Source: Gemmatimonadota bacterium
Lineage (GTDB): Bacteria; Gemmatimonadota; Gemmatimonadetes; Longimicrobiales; Longimicrobiaceae
NCBI GenBank assembly: GCA_019240375.1
Contig: JAFAYN010000562.1
Location: 1 to 5,885, forward strand
Length of the DNA stretch: 5,885 nucleotides
Direction of reading: 5' to 3'
Shown: positions 1 through 5,603 of the stretch, in pieces
Layout: each line of letters opens with the position of its first letter
Numbering within the stretch: the first letter of the stretch is position 1
Notes under the pieces: model-generated
Databases searched by the model: none
The model's input: the letters and a program-made list of their open reading frames with translations, nothing else
Told to the model about the DNA's origin: nothing
Position numbers and translations under genes: made by a program

Positions 1-1407
1 CGGGGACAACCCCACGCCCCACCCCATCAGGTTCGCCTCGAAGTTCTTCTTCCGCAGCCGGTCGAACACGGTGTTGGTTTCCAGCTGCTGGAGCCGCGCG
101 TCCACCCCGATCCGCTTCCACTGCTGCTGCAGAATCTGCGAGACGTCGGCCCGGCGCTGGTTCCCCGCGTTGGTCAGCAGGGTGAACTGGAACGGCTTCC
201 CGTCCTTGTCCAGCACTCCGTCGCCGTTGGTGTCCCGCCACCCCTTCGATGCCAGGATCTGCTTCGCCCGCGCCGTGTCGTACGTGAGCGGCGCCTGCTG
301 CCGCGGATCGTACAGATCGCTGAAGATCGGGGAGTACGGCCCGCCCGCGGGCACCGTGTACTCCTGCATCTGCAGCGCCCTCAGGATCGCCGGCACGTCC
401 ACCGCCAGCCCCAGCGCGAGCCGGATGTCCTTGTCGGCGAAGGGAGCGAACGCCTTCGGGTTGTATCCGACGTAGTCGTAGAAGCGTTTCTGCTCCTTCT
501 CGAACCGCACGTTTGGTGCCTGCGACCTGAGCGCGGGGATCTGCTCGAACGGGATCGGACGGACGAAATCGACGCGCCCGGTCTGGAATTCCACCAGGCG
601 GGTGGTCGCCTCGGGGATCACCCGGATGACGATCTGGTCCAGGTTCGGCCGGATCGGGAACCGGGGGTTGGGAACGAGGACGATCCGTTCCCCCTTGCTC
701 CACTGCCCGATCATGAACGGCCCGCTCACCACCATGTTCCCGTTCCCGGGGTTCACCACCCGCGGGCTGGAGCGGATCTGCGCCGGGTCCACCCCCTGGA
801 AGGCGTGCTTCGGCGCGATCGGCAGCCCGGAGTGGAAGAGCATGTCCGGGTAGCGGTCCTTGAAGTAGAAGACCACCGTGGAGTCGTTCTCGGCGGTCAC
901 GGAGTCCATCCGCTCCACGTAGTCCTGGCGCGGCGAGGCCACCCGCGGGTCCTTGATCATGCCGTAGGTCCACACCACGTCCTGCGCGGTGATCGGCTCC
1001 CCGTCCGACCACTTGAGCCCCGAGCGCATCCGGTAGCGGATCGCGGTGGAGTCGGCCCCCACGTACTCCCAGTGCCAGGCGAGCGACATGGGGGAGTCGT
1101 GCGAGGTGAGGAAGACCAGCTTCCCGTCCCGCCACACCCCGCGCAGGAGCGGCATGTACATGATGTCGCTCAGGTCGCCGTCCAGGCTGGTGTCGAAGAT
1201 GAACGGGACGGGCTTGTCCATGTCCGCCAGCTCCGCCAGGATCGCCGTCCCGCCCCGCTCCACCTGCCCTGCCGCCGCGCCTCCGGCCGCGTTCCCGGCC
1301 GCGGGCGCCCCCTCCTTGCGGTCGCCGCCGCACGCAGACGTCATCCCCATCGCTCCCAGCAGCAGGACGGCCTCGAGGGTCCGGGACCAGCTTCGCGCGT
1401 TTCGCAT
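1..1407 (-). CDS. ABC transporter substrate-binding lipoprotein, family 5 (oligopeptide/dipeptide type), C-terminus cut by window edge
   Basis: Reading leftwards from the ATG at 1407, the frame stays open for 469 codons to the window edge, so the stop is missing. The family is usually about 500-600 residues, so the last 50-100 are probably absent. The N-terminus has basic residues, a hydrophobic run and a lipobox-like TSAC with Cys26. Thr at -3 and Glu12 in the hydrophobic run make this a weaker lipoprotein signal than in the neighbour. A Gly/Ala-rich linker (about 33-48) follows. Family 5 features include GLKWSDGEPITAQDV (130-144), the IPEATTR segment (264-270) and DTNGDG (392-397), which resembles a calcium-binding loop. 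The family captures peptides or other small solutes outside the membrane and passes them to an ABC permease; the ligand cannot be read here. It is a diverged paralogue of the gene at 1562-3196. No clear Shine-Dalgarno sequence precedes the start, which is chosen because the signal peptide begins there. Confidence 0.9.
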   Translation of the reverse strand, partial: MRNARSWSRTLEAVLLLGAMGMTSACGGDRKEGAPAAGNAAGGAAAGQVERGGTAILAELADMDKPVPFIFDTSLDGDLSDIMYMPLLRGVWRDGKLVFLTSHDSPMSLAWHWEYVGADSTAIRYRMRSGLKWSDGEPITAQDVVWTYGMIKDPRVASPRQDYVERMDSVTAENDSTVVFYFKDRYPDMLFHSGLPIAPKHAFQGVDPAQIRSSPRVVNPGNGNMVVSGPFMIGQWSKGERIVLVPNPRFPIRPNLDQIVIRVIPEATTRLVEFQTGRVDFVRPIPFEQIPALRSQAPNVRFEKEQKRFYDYVGYNPKAFAPFADKDIRLALGLAVDVPAILRALQMQEYTVPAGGPYSPIFSDLYDPRQQAPLTYDTARAKQILASKGWRDTNGDGVLDKDGKPFQFTLLTNAGNQRRADVSQILQQQWKRIGVDARLQQLETNTVFDRLRKKNFEANLMGWGVGLSP

Positions 1408-1498
1408 TGTCGAATCGTGTTTCGGGTTCGATGTCCGGGTTTTCCGGCGGGAGCCACGCGCCCGGGGAGGACGGTGGAGAGGGGCGCCACGGACGGCC

Positions 1499-1524
1499 GG
1501 GAGCCCCGCCGCGGCGGGGCTCCC
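1499..1524 (-). terminator. Perfect 26-base GC-rich palindrome, possible terminator of the upstream binding-protein gene
   Basis: The 13-base half-site at 1499-1511 is perfectly complementary to 1512-1524. As RNA it would fold into an 11-bp stem with a CGCG tetraloop. It begins 37 bases past the stop codon at 1562, in the 154-base gap before the next gene. Neither strand has a T-tract after the stem, so it is not a textbook intrinsic terminator. It could instead be a pause site, an mRNA 3'-end stabiliser that allows differential expression of the two genes, or a protein-binding palindrome. I see no convincing promoter in the rest of this gap. Confidence 0.5.
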
Positions 1525-1561
1525 AGACGTGTACTGCGCGCCGGAGGGAGGAGTTCCGCGC

Positions 1562-3196
1562 CTACCGCCGCCGGTTGGCGGGGATCCACCACCGCGCCAC
1601 GTTCACCAGCTTGCTGCGGGCGTCCATCTGCGCCCCCTCCAGCTTCGGCCCCACCCCGGCGATCTCCTCCGTCCAGTACAGCAGCGTCAGCGGCTGATCC
1701 TGCTGGAGCAGCTGGGAGAACTGCGTCCAGGTCTGCTTCGCCTTCGCGGGGTCGGTCTCGCGCAGCCCGGCCTGCATGAGCTGGTCCGCCTGCGGGTTGC
1801 AGTAGCCGCTCCGGTTGGCCGACTTGGGCTTGCGCGCCTCGGCGCAGGAGAAGAGCGGCGTGGGATCGGGACGGAAGTAGTCCCACGTCCAGTTGGTGAT
1901 GATCGCGTCGTAGTCCCGCGCCTTGTGCTGCTGCAGCAGCGTCTGGAACTCCATGGTGCGGATCTGCGCGTCCACCCCCACCCCCTTGAGCTGCTGCTGG
2001 ACGACGGTGGCGATGTCCTGGAAGAGCTGGTTCGACGCGTTGGTGATGATGGTGAACCGGAGCGGCTGGCCGCCCTTTTCCACGATCCCGTCGCCGTTGG
2101 TGTCCTGCCACCCCGCCTGCGCCAGGAGCTGCTTCGCCCCCGCCGGGTCGAAGGGGAGGGGCTGGAGCCCGGGGTTGAAGGGGCTGAAGGCGGGGATCAC
2201 CGCCGAGGCCGGACGCGCGAACCCGAACATCAGCGCCTGGATGATCCGCTGCCGGTCGACCGCCATGGTCAGGGCGCGGCGCACCCGGGCGTCCCTGAAC
2301 ATCTCCCGCTCGTTGTTCCACCCCAGGAAGGTCATCTCGCGCGAGGGGTAGTGCTCCAGGCGGAGGCCGCGCTGCGTCTGGAGCTGCTTGGCCTCGTCGG
2401 GGAGGATGGAGTAGTCCACGTCCACCGTCCCGCTCGCCACCTCGGTCATGCGGGTGGTGGCCTCGGGGATGATGCGGAAGATCACCCGGTCCAGGCGCGG
2501 ACGGCCGCCCAGCGCCTGCGGGAAGCGCGGGTTGGCCTCCAGGGTGAGCGCCTGCCCCTGCTGCCAGGAGACCAGCTTGAAGGGGCCGCTCCCCACCGGC
2601 TTCAGGTTGTAGGGGGCCTGCGCGAGCTGCGCGGGGGCGACGCCCTGCAGGAGGTGCTTCGGGAGCGGGGCCCACCAGAAGTCTTCCAGCGCCTGGGCGT
2701 GCGGGGCGACGAAGTCGAAGCGGATGGTGTACGGGTCGACCACCGTGGCCGACTTCACCTGCCCCAGGTAGGTGCTGATGACCCCGGCGGCGCTCTCGGG
2801 GTTCTTGGCGAGGTCGAAGGTGAACTTGACGTCCTCGGCGGTGACGGGGCGCCCGTCGTGCCAGCTCACGTCGCGGCGGAGCTTGAAGGTCACCCCGGAG
2901 TCGGCGAGCTGCCACGACTCGGCCAGGTACGGCGTCACGTTCAGCTTCTCGTCGAACTGCACCAGCGGGGTGAACAGCATGTACTTGATCACCTCGTCGG
3001 TGGCGAGGGCGCTGTTCGACACGGGGTTGAACCCGCCGAAGTCGGCCTTGACCCCCACCACCGCCATCCCGCCGTTGACGGGAGTTCCCGCGGCCGCACC
3101 TCCTCCACCCGCCCTGCTGTCTCCCCCTCCCCCGCACGCGGCGAGCAGCAGCGCGGCCGCGACCCACGTCAACCTGGACGCCATTGCGTTCTTCAT
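1562..3196 (-). CDS. ABC transporter substrate-binding lipoprotein, family 5 (peptide type), complete
   Basis: This 544-residue protein is a full-length family 5 binding protein, predicted to be membrane-anchored outside the cytoplasmic membrane and to deliver peptide-like ligands to an ABC importer. It opens with a signal peptide ending in the lipobox LAAC (Cys21), then a Gly/Ala-rich linker. The hallmark segment runs from LAESW (91-95) to HDGRPVTAEDVKFTFD (113-128). IPEATTR (243-249) and DTNGDG (365-370) are shared with the downstream paralogue. Cys451 and Cys466 are spaced as if for a disulfide in the C-terminal lobe. The frame is open 24 codons further upstream to 3268, but the start at 3196 is preferred because it begins the signal peptide and follows a purine-rich GGGGGAAG at 3198-3205. 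A second ATG at 3184 is possible. A promoter-like element lies just upstream. No permease or ATPase is adjacent, so the substrate and transporter are unknown. Confidence 0.95.
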   Translation of the reverse strand: MKNAMASRLTWVAAALLLAACGGGGDSRAGGGGAAAGTPVNGGMAVVGVKADFGGFNPVSNSALATDEVIKYMLFTPLVQFDEKLNVTPYLAESWQLADSGVTFKLRRDVSWHDGRPVTAEDVKFTFDLAKNPESAAGVISTYLGQVKSATVVDPYTIRFDFVAPHAQALEDFWWAPLPKHLLQGVAPAQLAQAPYNLKPVGSGPFKLVSWQQGQALTLEANPRFPQALGGRPRLDRVIFRIIPEATTRMTEVASGTVDVDYSILPDEAKQLQTQRGLRLEHYPSREMTFLGWNNEREMFRDARVRRALTMAVDRQRIIQALMFGFARPASAVIPAFSPFNPGLQPLPFDPAGAKQLLAQAGWQDTNGDGIVEKGGQPLRFTIITNASNQLFQDIATVVQQQLKGVGVDAQIRTMEFQTLLQQHKARDYDAIITNWTWDYFRPDPTPLFSCAEARKPKSANRSGYCNPQADQLMQAGLRETDPAKAKQTWTQFSQLLQQDQPLTLLYWTEEIAGVGPKLEGAQMDARSKLVNVARWWIPANRRR

Positions 3197-3227
3197 GCTT
3201 CCCCCGGACGGACTTTGGCTTGAGGAC

Positions 3228-3250
3228 GGGCCGGTATCATATCCCGGCCC
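3228..3250. promoter_or_regulatory. Inverted repeat around the -10 box, candidate operator
   Basis: GGGCCGG at 3228-3234 and its complement CCGGCCC at 3244-3250 are separated by nine AT-rich bases (3235-3243) that contain the predicted -10 hexamer of the binding-protein promoter. A dimeric repressor bound here would cover the -10 box and start point. Seven-base arms can arise by chance in DNA this rich in G and C, so the regulatory role is inferred from position only. Confidence 0.35.
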
Positions 3251-3264
3251 CGAATGAGGAGCAA
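3236..3264 (-). promoter_or_regulatory. Sigma-70-like promoter for the substrate-binding protein at 1562-3196
   Basis: On the minus strand, TTGCTC (3259-3264) is followed after exactly 17 bases by TATGAT (3236-3241). The -10 box matches the consensus at five of six positions and the -35 box begins with TTG. Transcription would start near 3229, giving a leader of about 30 bases before the ATG at 3196. This suggests the gene can be expressed independently of lipM, which ends at 3270, so the -35 box sits directly after the lipM stop codon. Confidence 0.6.
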
Positions 3265-3269
3265 GCAAC

Positions 3270-4070
3270 TCACTGATGCCAGGTCCATGCCGGGTCCGCG
3301 TAGCGCCGGGCCAGCTCCGCGGCCCGCTCCCGCTCGTCCGCGGTCAGGCCGCCGGGGTGGAGGCGGGTGGCCGTGGCCTCCTCCCACCCCGCGGCCAGCG
3401 CTTCCACGATCCGCTCCCAGGCGGGAACGGGTTCGCACAGCTCGGCCAGGCTGGTGGGCGCCTCCCCGTCGCCGGGGAGCGCTTCCCGCGCCAGCCGGCC
3501 CACCTCACCCTGGTCGTCGGCCAGGAGGAGCGAGCCGTGCTGGAGGACCACGCCGCGCTCGCGCCACTGCGCGCTCCCCACCAGCTTGCGCGCGCCCACC
3601 ACCACCTCGCCCTCGACCGGCTCCTGGAAGCAGGGGGCGAGCGAGGGGACGGGGGCGCGCGCCCCGGTGCGCGGCTGGAGCCGCGCGGGGACGCCCAGCC
3701 GGCGCAGCCCCGCCACCAGCGCGCGGTTGATTGCAGCGTAGCACTCGCGGGGGGAGCCGAGCACGCCTTCCGGCACCACCACCGAGTAGGTCAGCTCGTG
3801 GTGGTGCAGCACGGCGCGTCCACCGGTGGGGCGGCGGACCACGTCGAAGCCGCGGGCGCGCAGGGCGTCCAGGTCGTAGCGGTCGCGGGCGGGCTGGTTG
3901 CGCCCCAGCGAGAGGCAGGGCGGGTCCCAGCGGTAGAAGCGGAGGGAGGGGAGGGCACCGTCGCGCACGGACGCCATCAGCGCCGCGTCCACCGCCATGT
4001 TCCAGGCACCGGGGGCGGGCGGGGTGTCGAGCAGGCGCCAGGGCGGCGCGGCGGGATCAGCGGAAGCCAT
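3270..4070 (-). CDS. lipM: Octanoyltransferase LipM-type (octanoyl-ACP to GcvH), lipoate/biotin ligase fold
   Basis: This 266-residue protein belongs to the BPL/LplA/LipB fold. The signature RRPTGGRAVLHHHELTYS lies at 79-96. A segment at 143-184 contains Cys147 (APCF), the conserved Lys162 (GARKLVGSAQ) and VVLQHGSLLL. A cysteine before the Lys motif and the lack of the C-terminal accessory domain of long LplA ligases point to LipM, which in Bacillus subtilis forms an acyl-enzyme on the equivalent Cys and transfers octanoate from acyl carrier protein to GcvH. gcvH lies two genes upstream in the same direction, which supports that role. Lipoate-protein ligase or LipL amidotransferase activity is the main alternative. 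The ATG at 4070 is preferred. A GTG at 4079 would add three residues (read as MLS) and is less likely. No clear Shine-Dalgarno sequence is present. The next gene downstream begins 73 bases later with its own promoter. Confidence 0.88.
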   Translation of the reverse strand: MASADPAAPPWRLLDTPPAPGAWNMAVDAALMASVRDGALPSLRFYRWDPPCLSLGRNQPARDRYDLDALRARGFDVVRRPTGGRAVLHHHELTYSVVVPEGVLGSPRECYAAINRALVAGLRRLGVPARLQPRTGARAPVPSLAPCFQEPVEGEVVVGARKLVGSAQWRERGVVLQHGSLLLADDQGEVGRLAREALPGDGEAPTSLAELCEPVPAWERIVEALAAGWEEATATRLHPGGLTADERERAAELARRYADPAWTWHQ

Positions 4071-4079
4071 GGAAAGCAC

Positions 4080-4124
4080 GCGGGGGGCCGCCCGCGGCCA
4101 TGAACGCCGCCGGCTGCCCCCCGC
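4080..4124 (-). promoter_or_regulatory. GC-rich imperfect hairpin between the hydrolase gene and lipM
   Basis: GCGGGGGGC at 4080-4088 is complementary to GCCCCCCGC at 4116-4124. After one mismatch, three further pairs form (4090-4092 with 4112-4114). The hairpin begins 21 bases past the hydrolase stop codon and ends nine bases before the lipM ATG, filling most of the 75-base gap. Without a T-tract it may be a partial terminator or attenuator, or a structure that limits ribosome access to lipM, whose start lacks a strong Shine-Dalgarno sequence. I see no separate promoter here. Confidence 0.4.
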
Positions 4125-4145
4125 CTCGCACCCCCAGTACGGGGC

Positions 4146-4835
4146 TCAGATCTCGATGCTCTGCCCGGGCTCCATCACCCGCACCTCGGCCCGGCCGCCC
4201 ACCCGGTCGCGGAACGCCGCCGGGTCCTGCTGGATCAGCGGAAAGGTGTTGTAGTGCATGGGGATCACCACCTTCGGCTCGATGAACTCCACCGCGCGGG
4301 CGGCGTCCTCCGGACCCATGGTGTAGTTGTCGCCGATGGGGAGGATCGCCACGTCCACCTGCCCCTTCAGCAGCTGCATGTCCATGATCAGCGCCGTGTC
4401 GCCGGCGTGGTACAGGCGCGTCCCGCCGTTCAGGGTGATCAGGAACCCCGCCGGGTCGGTGGTGAAGGCGCCCTCGTCGTCGCCGTGGATGCTCCCGGTG
4501 TGCAGCGCCGGGGTGAGCTTGACCCGGCCGAAGGGGAACTGGTGCCCCCCGCCGATGTTCATCCCGTGGCCGTTCTTCGCCCCCTTCCCCTGCGCGAAGG
4601 CGACCAGCTCGAAGGTGGAGACCACCGTCGCCCCGGTCCGCTTGGCGAGCGGGATCAGGTCGGCCATGTGGTCGGAGTGGCCGTGCGACACCAGGATGAA
4701 GTCCAGCTCCTCGATGTCTTTCGCCTTGATGTCGGCCGCGGGGTTCTCGTCGAGCCACGGGTCGATCAGGATCCGCGTCCCCTCGTCGGTCTCCAGCGAG
4801 AAGCACGAGTGTCCGTGCCAGGTCAGCTTCGCCAT
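4146..4835 (-). CDS. UPF0173 metal-dependent hydrolase, metallo-beta-lactamase fold
   Basis: This complete 229-residue protein matches the usual length of the UPF0173 family, relatives of the UlaG lactonase within the metallo-beta-lactamase superfamily. Visible metal-site residues are HGHSDH (His51, His53, Asp55, His56), His112 in the ALHTGS segment, Asp146 in YHAGDTAL and His194 in IPMHYNT. The N-terminal WHGHSCF (6-12) is also typical. There is no signal peptide, so it is probably cytoplasmic. It is expected to hydrolyse an ester, lactone or similar bond, but the substrate is unknown. The start is well supported by GGAGGA (4840-4845) four bases before the ATG. It lies 52 bases after gcvH and 75 before lipM on the same strand, probably in one operon. 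A link to lipoyl or one-carbon metabolism is suggested only by position. Confidence 0.92.
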   Translation of the reverse strand: MAKLTWHGHSCFSLETDEGTRILIDPWLDENPAADIKAKDIEELDFILVSHGHSDHMADLIPLAKRTGATVVSTFELVAFAQGKGAKNGHGMNIGGGHQFPFGRVKLTPALHTGSIHGDDEGAFTTDPAGFLITLNGGTRLYHAGDTALIMDMQLLKGQVDVAILPIGDNYTMGPEDAARAVEFIEPKVVIPMHYNTFPLIQQDPAAFRDRVGGRAEVRVMEPGQSIEI

Positions 4836-4887
4836 CGGGTCCTCCGGTCGTGTCGGTGAATCGGGGTGCGGGAGCGCGCGGGTCGGC

Positions 4888-5274
4888 TCAGCCGATGTGC
4901 GCCTGGTACGACGCCGCGTCCATCAGGCCGTCCAGGCTGGACGGATCGCTGACACGCACCTTGATCATCCACCCCTCGCCGTACGGGTCGCTGTTCACCA
5001 GCGCGGGGTTTGCGTCCAGCGCGTCGTTCACCTCCACCACCTCGCCCGCCACCGGCGCGAACAGCTCGGACACCGCCTTGACGGCCTCGATGTTCCCGAA
5101 CACCGCGTGCGGCTGGAAGGTGGAGCCGACCTTGGGGAGCTCCACGAAGACCACGTCTCCCAGCTCGCCCTGCGCGTAGTCGGTGATCCCGATGGCGAAG
5201 ACACCTTCCTGGTCAGTGCCCTTCACGTACTCGTGCTCGTTGGTGTAACGCAGGTCTTGCGGGACGTTGGCCAT
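4888..5274 (-). CDS. gcvH: Glycine cleavage system H protein (lipoyl carrier)
   Basis: This complete 128-residue protein has the normal length for GcvH. It carries the lipoyl-type domain with YTNEHEYV (10-17), GITDYAQGELGDVVFVELP (29-47) and the modification site GNIEAVKAVSELFAPVAGEV (60-79), in which Lys66 is the residue that receives octanoate and becomes lipoylated. The swinging lipoyl arm takes the aminomethyl group from the P-protein and presents it to the T-protein and dihydrolipoamide dehydrogenase. Octanoyl- or lipoyl-GcvH is also a lipoyl donor in organisms using the LipM/LipL route, consistent with a LipM-type gene downstream. The start is fixed by GGAGGA (5278-5283) three bases before the ATG, and a promoter-like element is centred about 60 bases upstream. 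gcvP is transcribed divergently from the other side of the intergenic region. No truncation or missing key residue is seen. Confidence 0.97.
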   Translation of the reverse strand: MANVPQDLRYTNEHEYVKGTDQEGVFAIGITDYAQGELGDVVFVELPKVGSTFQPHAVFGNIEAVKAVSELFAPVAGEVVEVNDALDANPALVNSDPYGEGWMIKVRVSDPSSLDGLMDAASYQAHIG

Positions 5275-5318
5275 GGGTCCTCCACGGAAAGATCGGGCCG
5301 AAATGCGAGAACGCGGGG

Positions 5319-5347
5319 AGAATACGGGGCGGCCGGGGGGGAGTCAA
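5319..5347 (-). promoter_or_regulatory. Sigma-70-like promoter for gcvH
   Basis: On the minus strand TTGACT (5342-5347) is followed after exactly 17 bases by TATTCT (5319-5324). The -35 box matches the consensus at five of six positions and the -10 box at four of six. The predicted start is near 5312, leaving a leader of about 38 bases before the gcvH ATG. It is the best promoter match in the window and probably drives gcvH, the UPF0173 hydrolase and possibly lipM together. Confidence 0.7.
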
Positions 5348-5384
5348 GGCGCCCGGTGAGCGGGAACGGGGCACACCCGGCGCC
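5348..5384. promoter_or_regulatory. Dyad directly upstream of the gcvH -35 box
   Basis: GGCGCC at 5348-5353 pairs with GGCGCC at 5379-5384. After a C-C mismatch, GGTG (5355-5358) pairs with CACC (5374-5377), giving ten pairs around a 15-base loop. The first arm abuts the gcvH -35 hexamer (5342-5347), an appropriate place for an activator or repressor site serving one or both divergent genes. It may also be chance symmetry in GC-rich DNA, and no known regulator site was recognised. Confidence 0.3.
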
Positions 5385-5466
5385 CCCGCAGGGTATCAGC
5401 CGCGTGCCCCACACCACCCGTAACCCGTTGCGCCGCAAGCGCCAGCGGACCCCTTCCCCGGAGTTG

Positions 5467-5474
5467 TATCTTTG
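5467..5474 (+). promoter_or_regulatory. Candidate gcvP promoter element (TATCTTTG)
   Basis: TATCTTTG fits the TAnnTTTG -7 motif described for Bacteroidetes, and its first six bases resemble a -10 box (four of six matches). It is one of few AT-containing stretches in the 329-base gap and points towards gcvP. No matching upstream TTTG or TTGACA-like element occurs at the expected distance; the nearest TTG, at 5428, is too far. If used, transcription would start near 5480 and leave a leader of roughly 120 bases. Confidence 0.35.
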
Positions 5475-5481
5475 GGGGCGA

Positions 5482-5571
5482 CGAGGGGCCCGCCCGGTTT
5501 GCCATCCGGCGGGTCCCTCGGTAAGTTTGGGCGCCTTCGGCACACCGTTCCGTCACCCTCCGCGGGCGCCC
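5482..5571 (+). promoter_or_regulatory. Structured gcvP leader: two GC-rich hairpins
   Basis: Hairpin one pairs 5482-5494 with 5508-5520 over 13 positions, including one G-U pair (5488 with 5514). After a bulged C5495 it continues with two more pairs (5496-5497 with 5506-5507) around an eight-base loop at 5498-5505. On the opposite strand the G-U pair would be an A-C mismatch, so the fold favours plus-strand RNA. Hairpin two pairs GGGCGCC at 5529-5535 with GGCGCCC at 5565-5571. Both lie between the candidate promoter and the gcvP start, ending 32 bases before the ATG. They could form a regulatory leader or protect the 5' end of the mRNA. They do not match the glycine riboswitch core as I know it. 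Confidence 0.45.
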
Positions 5572-5603
5572 CGCTCCCGTGGCCGCGCATAGCCCTGATA
5601 CGC

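Noticed and set aside
1046..3223. Very long open frame on the plus strand (725 codons) opposite the binding-protein genes, and a 608-codon frame on the minus strand at 1341-3167
   Set aside because: Both are shadows of the real binding-protein frame. Their translations are Arg/Pro/Gly/His-rich with no recognisable domain, as expected for off-frame reading of GC-rich coding DNA.
3197..3268. Upstream extension of the binding protein to an in-frame start at 3268
   Set aside because: It would place 24 non-signal residues before a good lipoprotein signal peptide, and the extension covers the predicted promoter.
5428..5438. Short inverted repeat TTGC-GCC-GCAA in the gcvH-gcvP gap
   Set aside because: Four-base arms are too short to distinguish from chance, and it sits at no informative distance from either promoter candidate.
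5223..5543. Open frames on the minus strand across the gcvH-gcvP gap (5223-5543, 5344-5556, 5396-5884)
   Set aside because: They overlap the gcvH start or the convincing gcvP start antisense, have no recognisable domains and lack clear ribosome sites. The gap looks regulatory.
5500..5570. CCGAAGG on the minus strand (5534-5540), resembling the glycine riboswitch core upstream of gcvH
   Set aside because: The flanking conserved aptamer parts are absent or poor matches, no second aptamer is visible, and the gcvH promoter at 5319-5347 lies downstream, so this sequence would not be in the gcvH leader RNA. A covariance-model search with the Rfam glycine model would settle it.
4254..5592. Plus-strand open frames of 201 and 421 codons opposite the hydrolase and gcvH
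   Set aside because: They are antisense to two clearly identified conserved genes and show no family features of their own.
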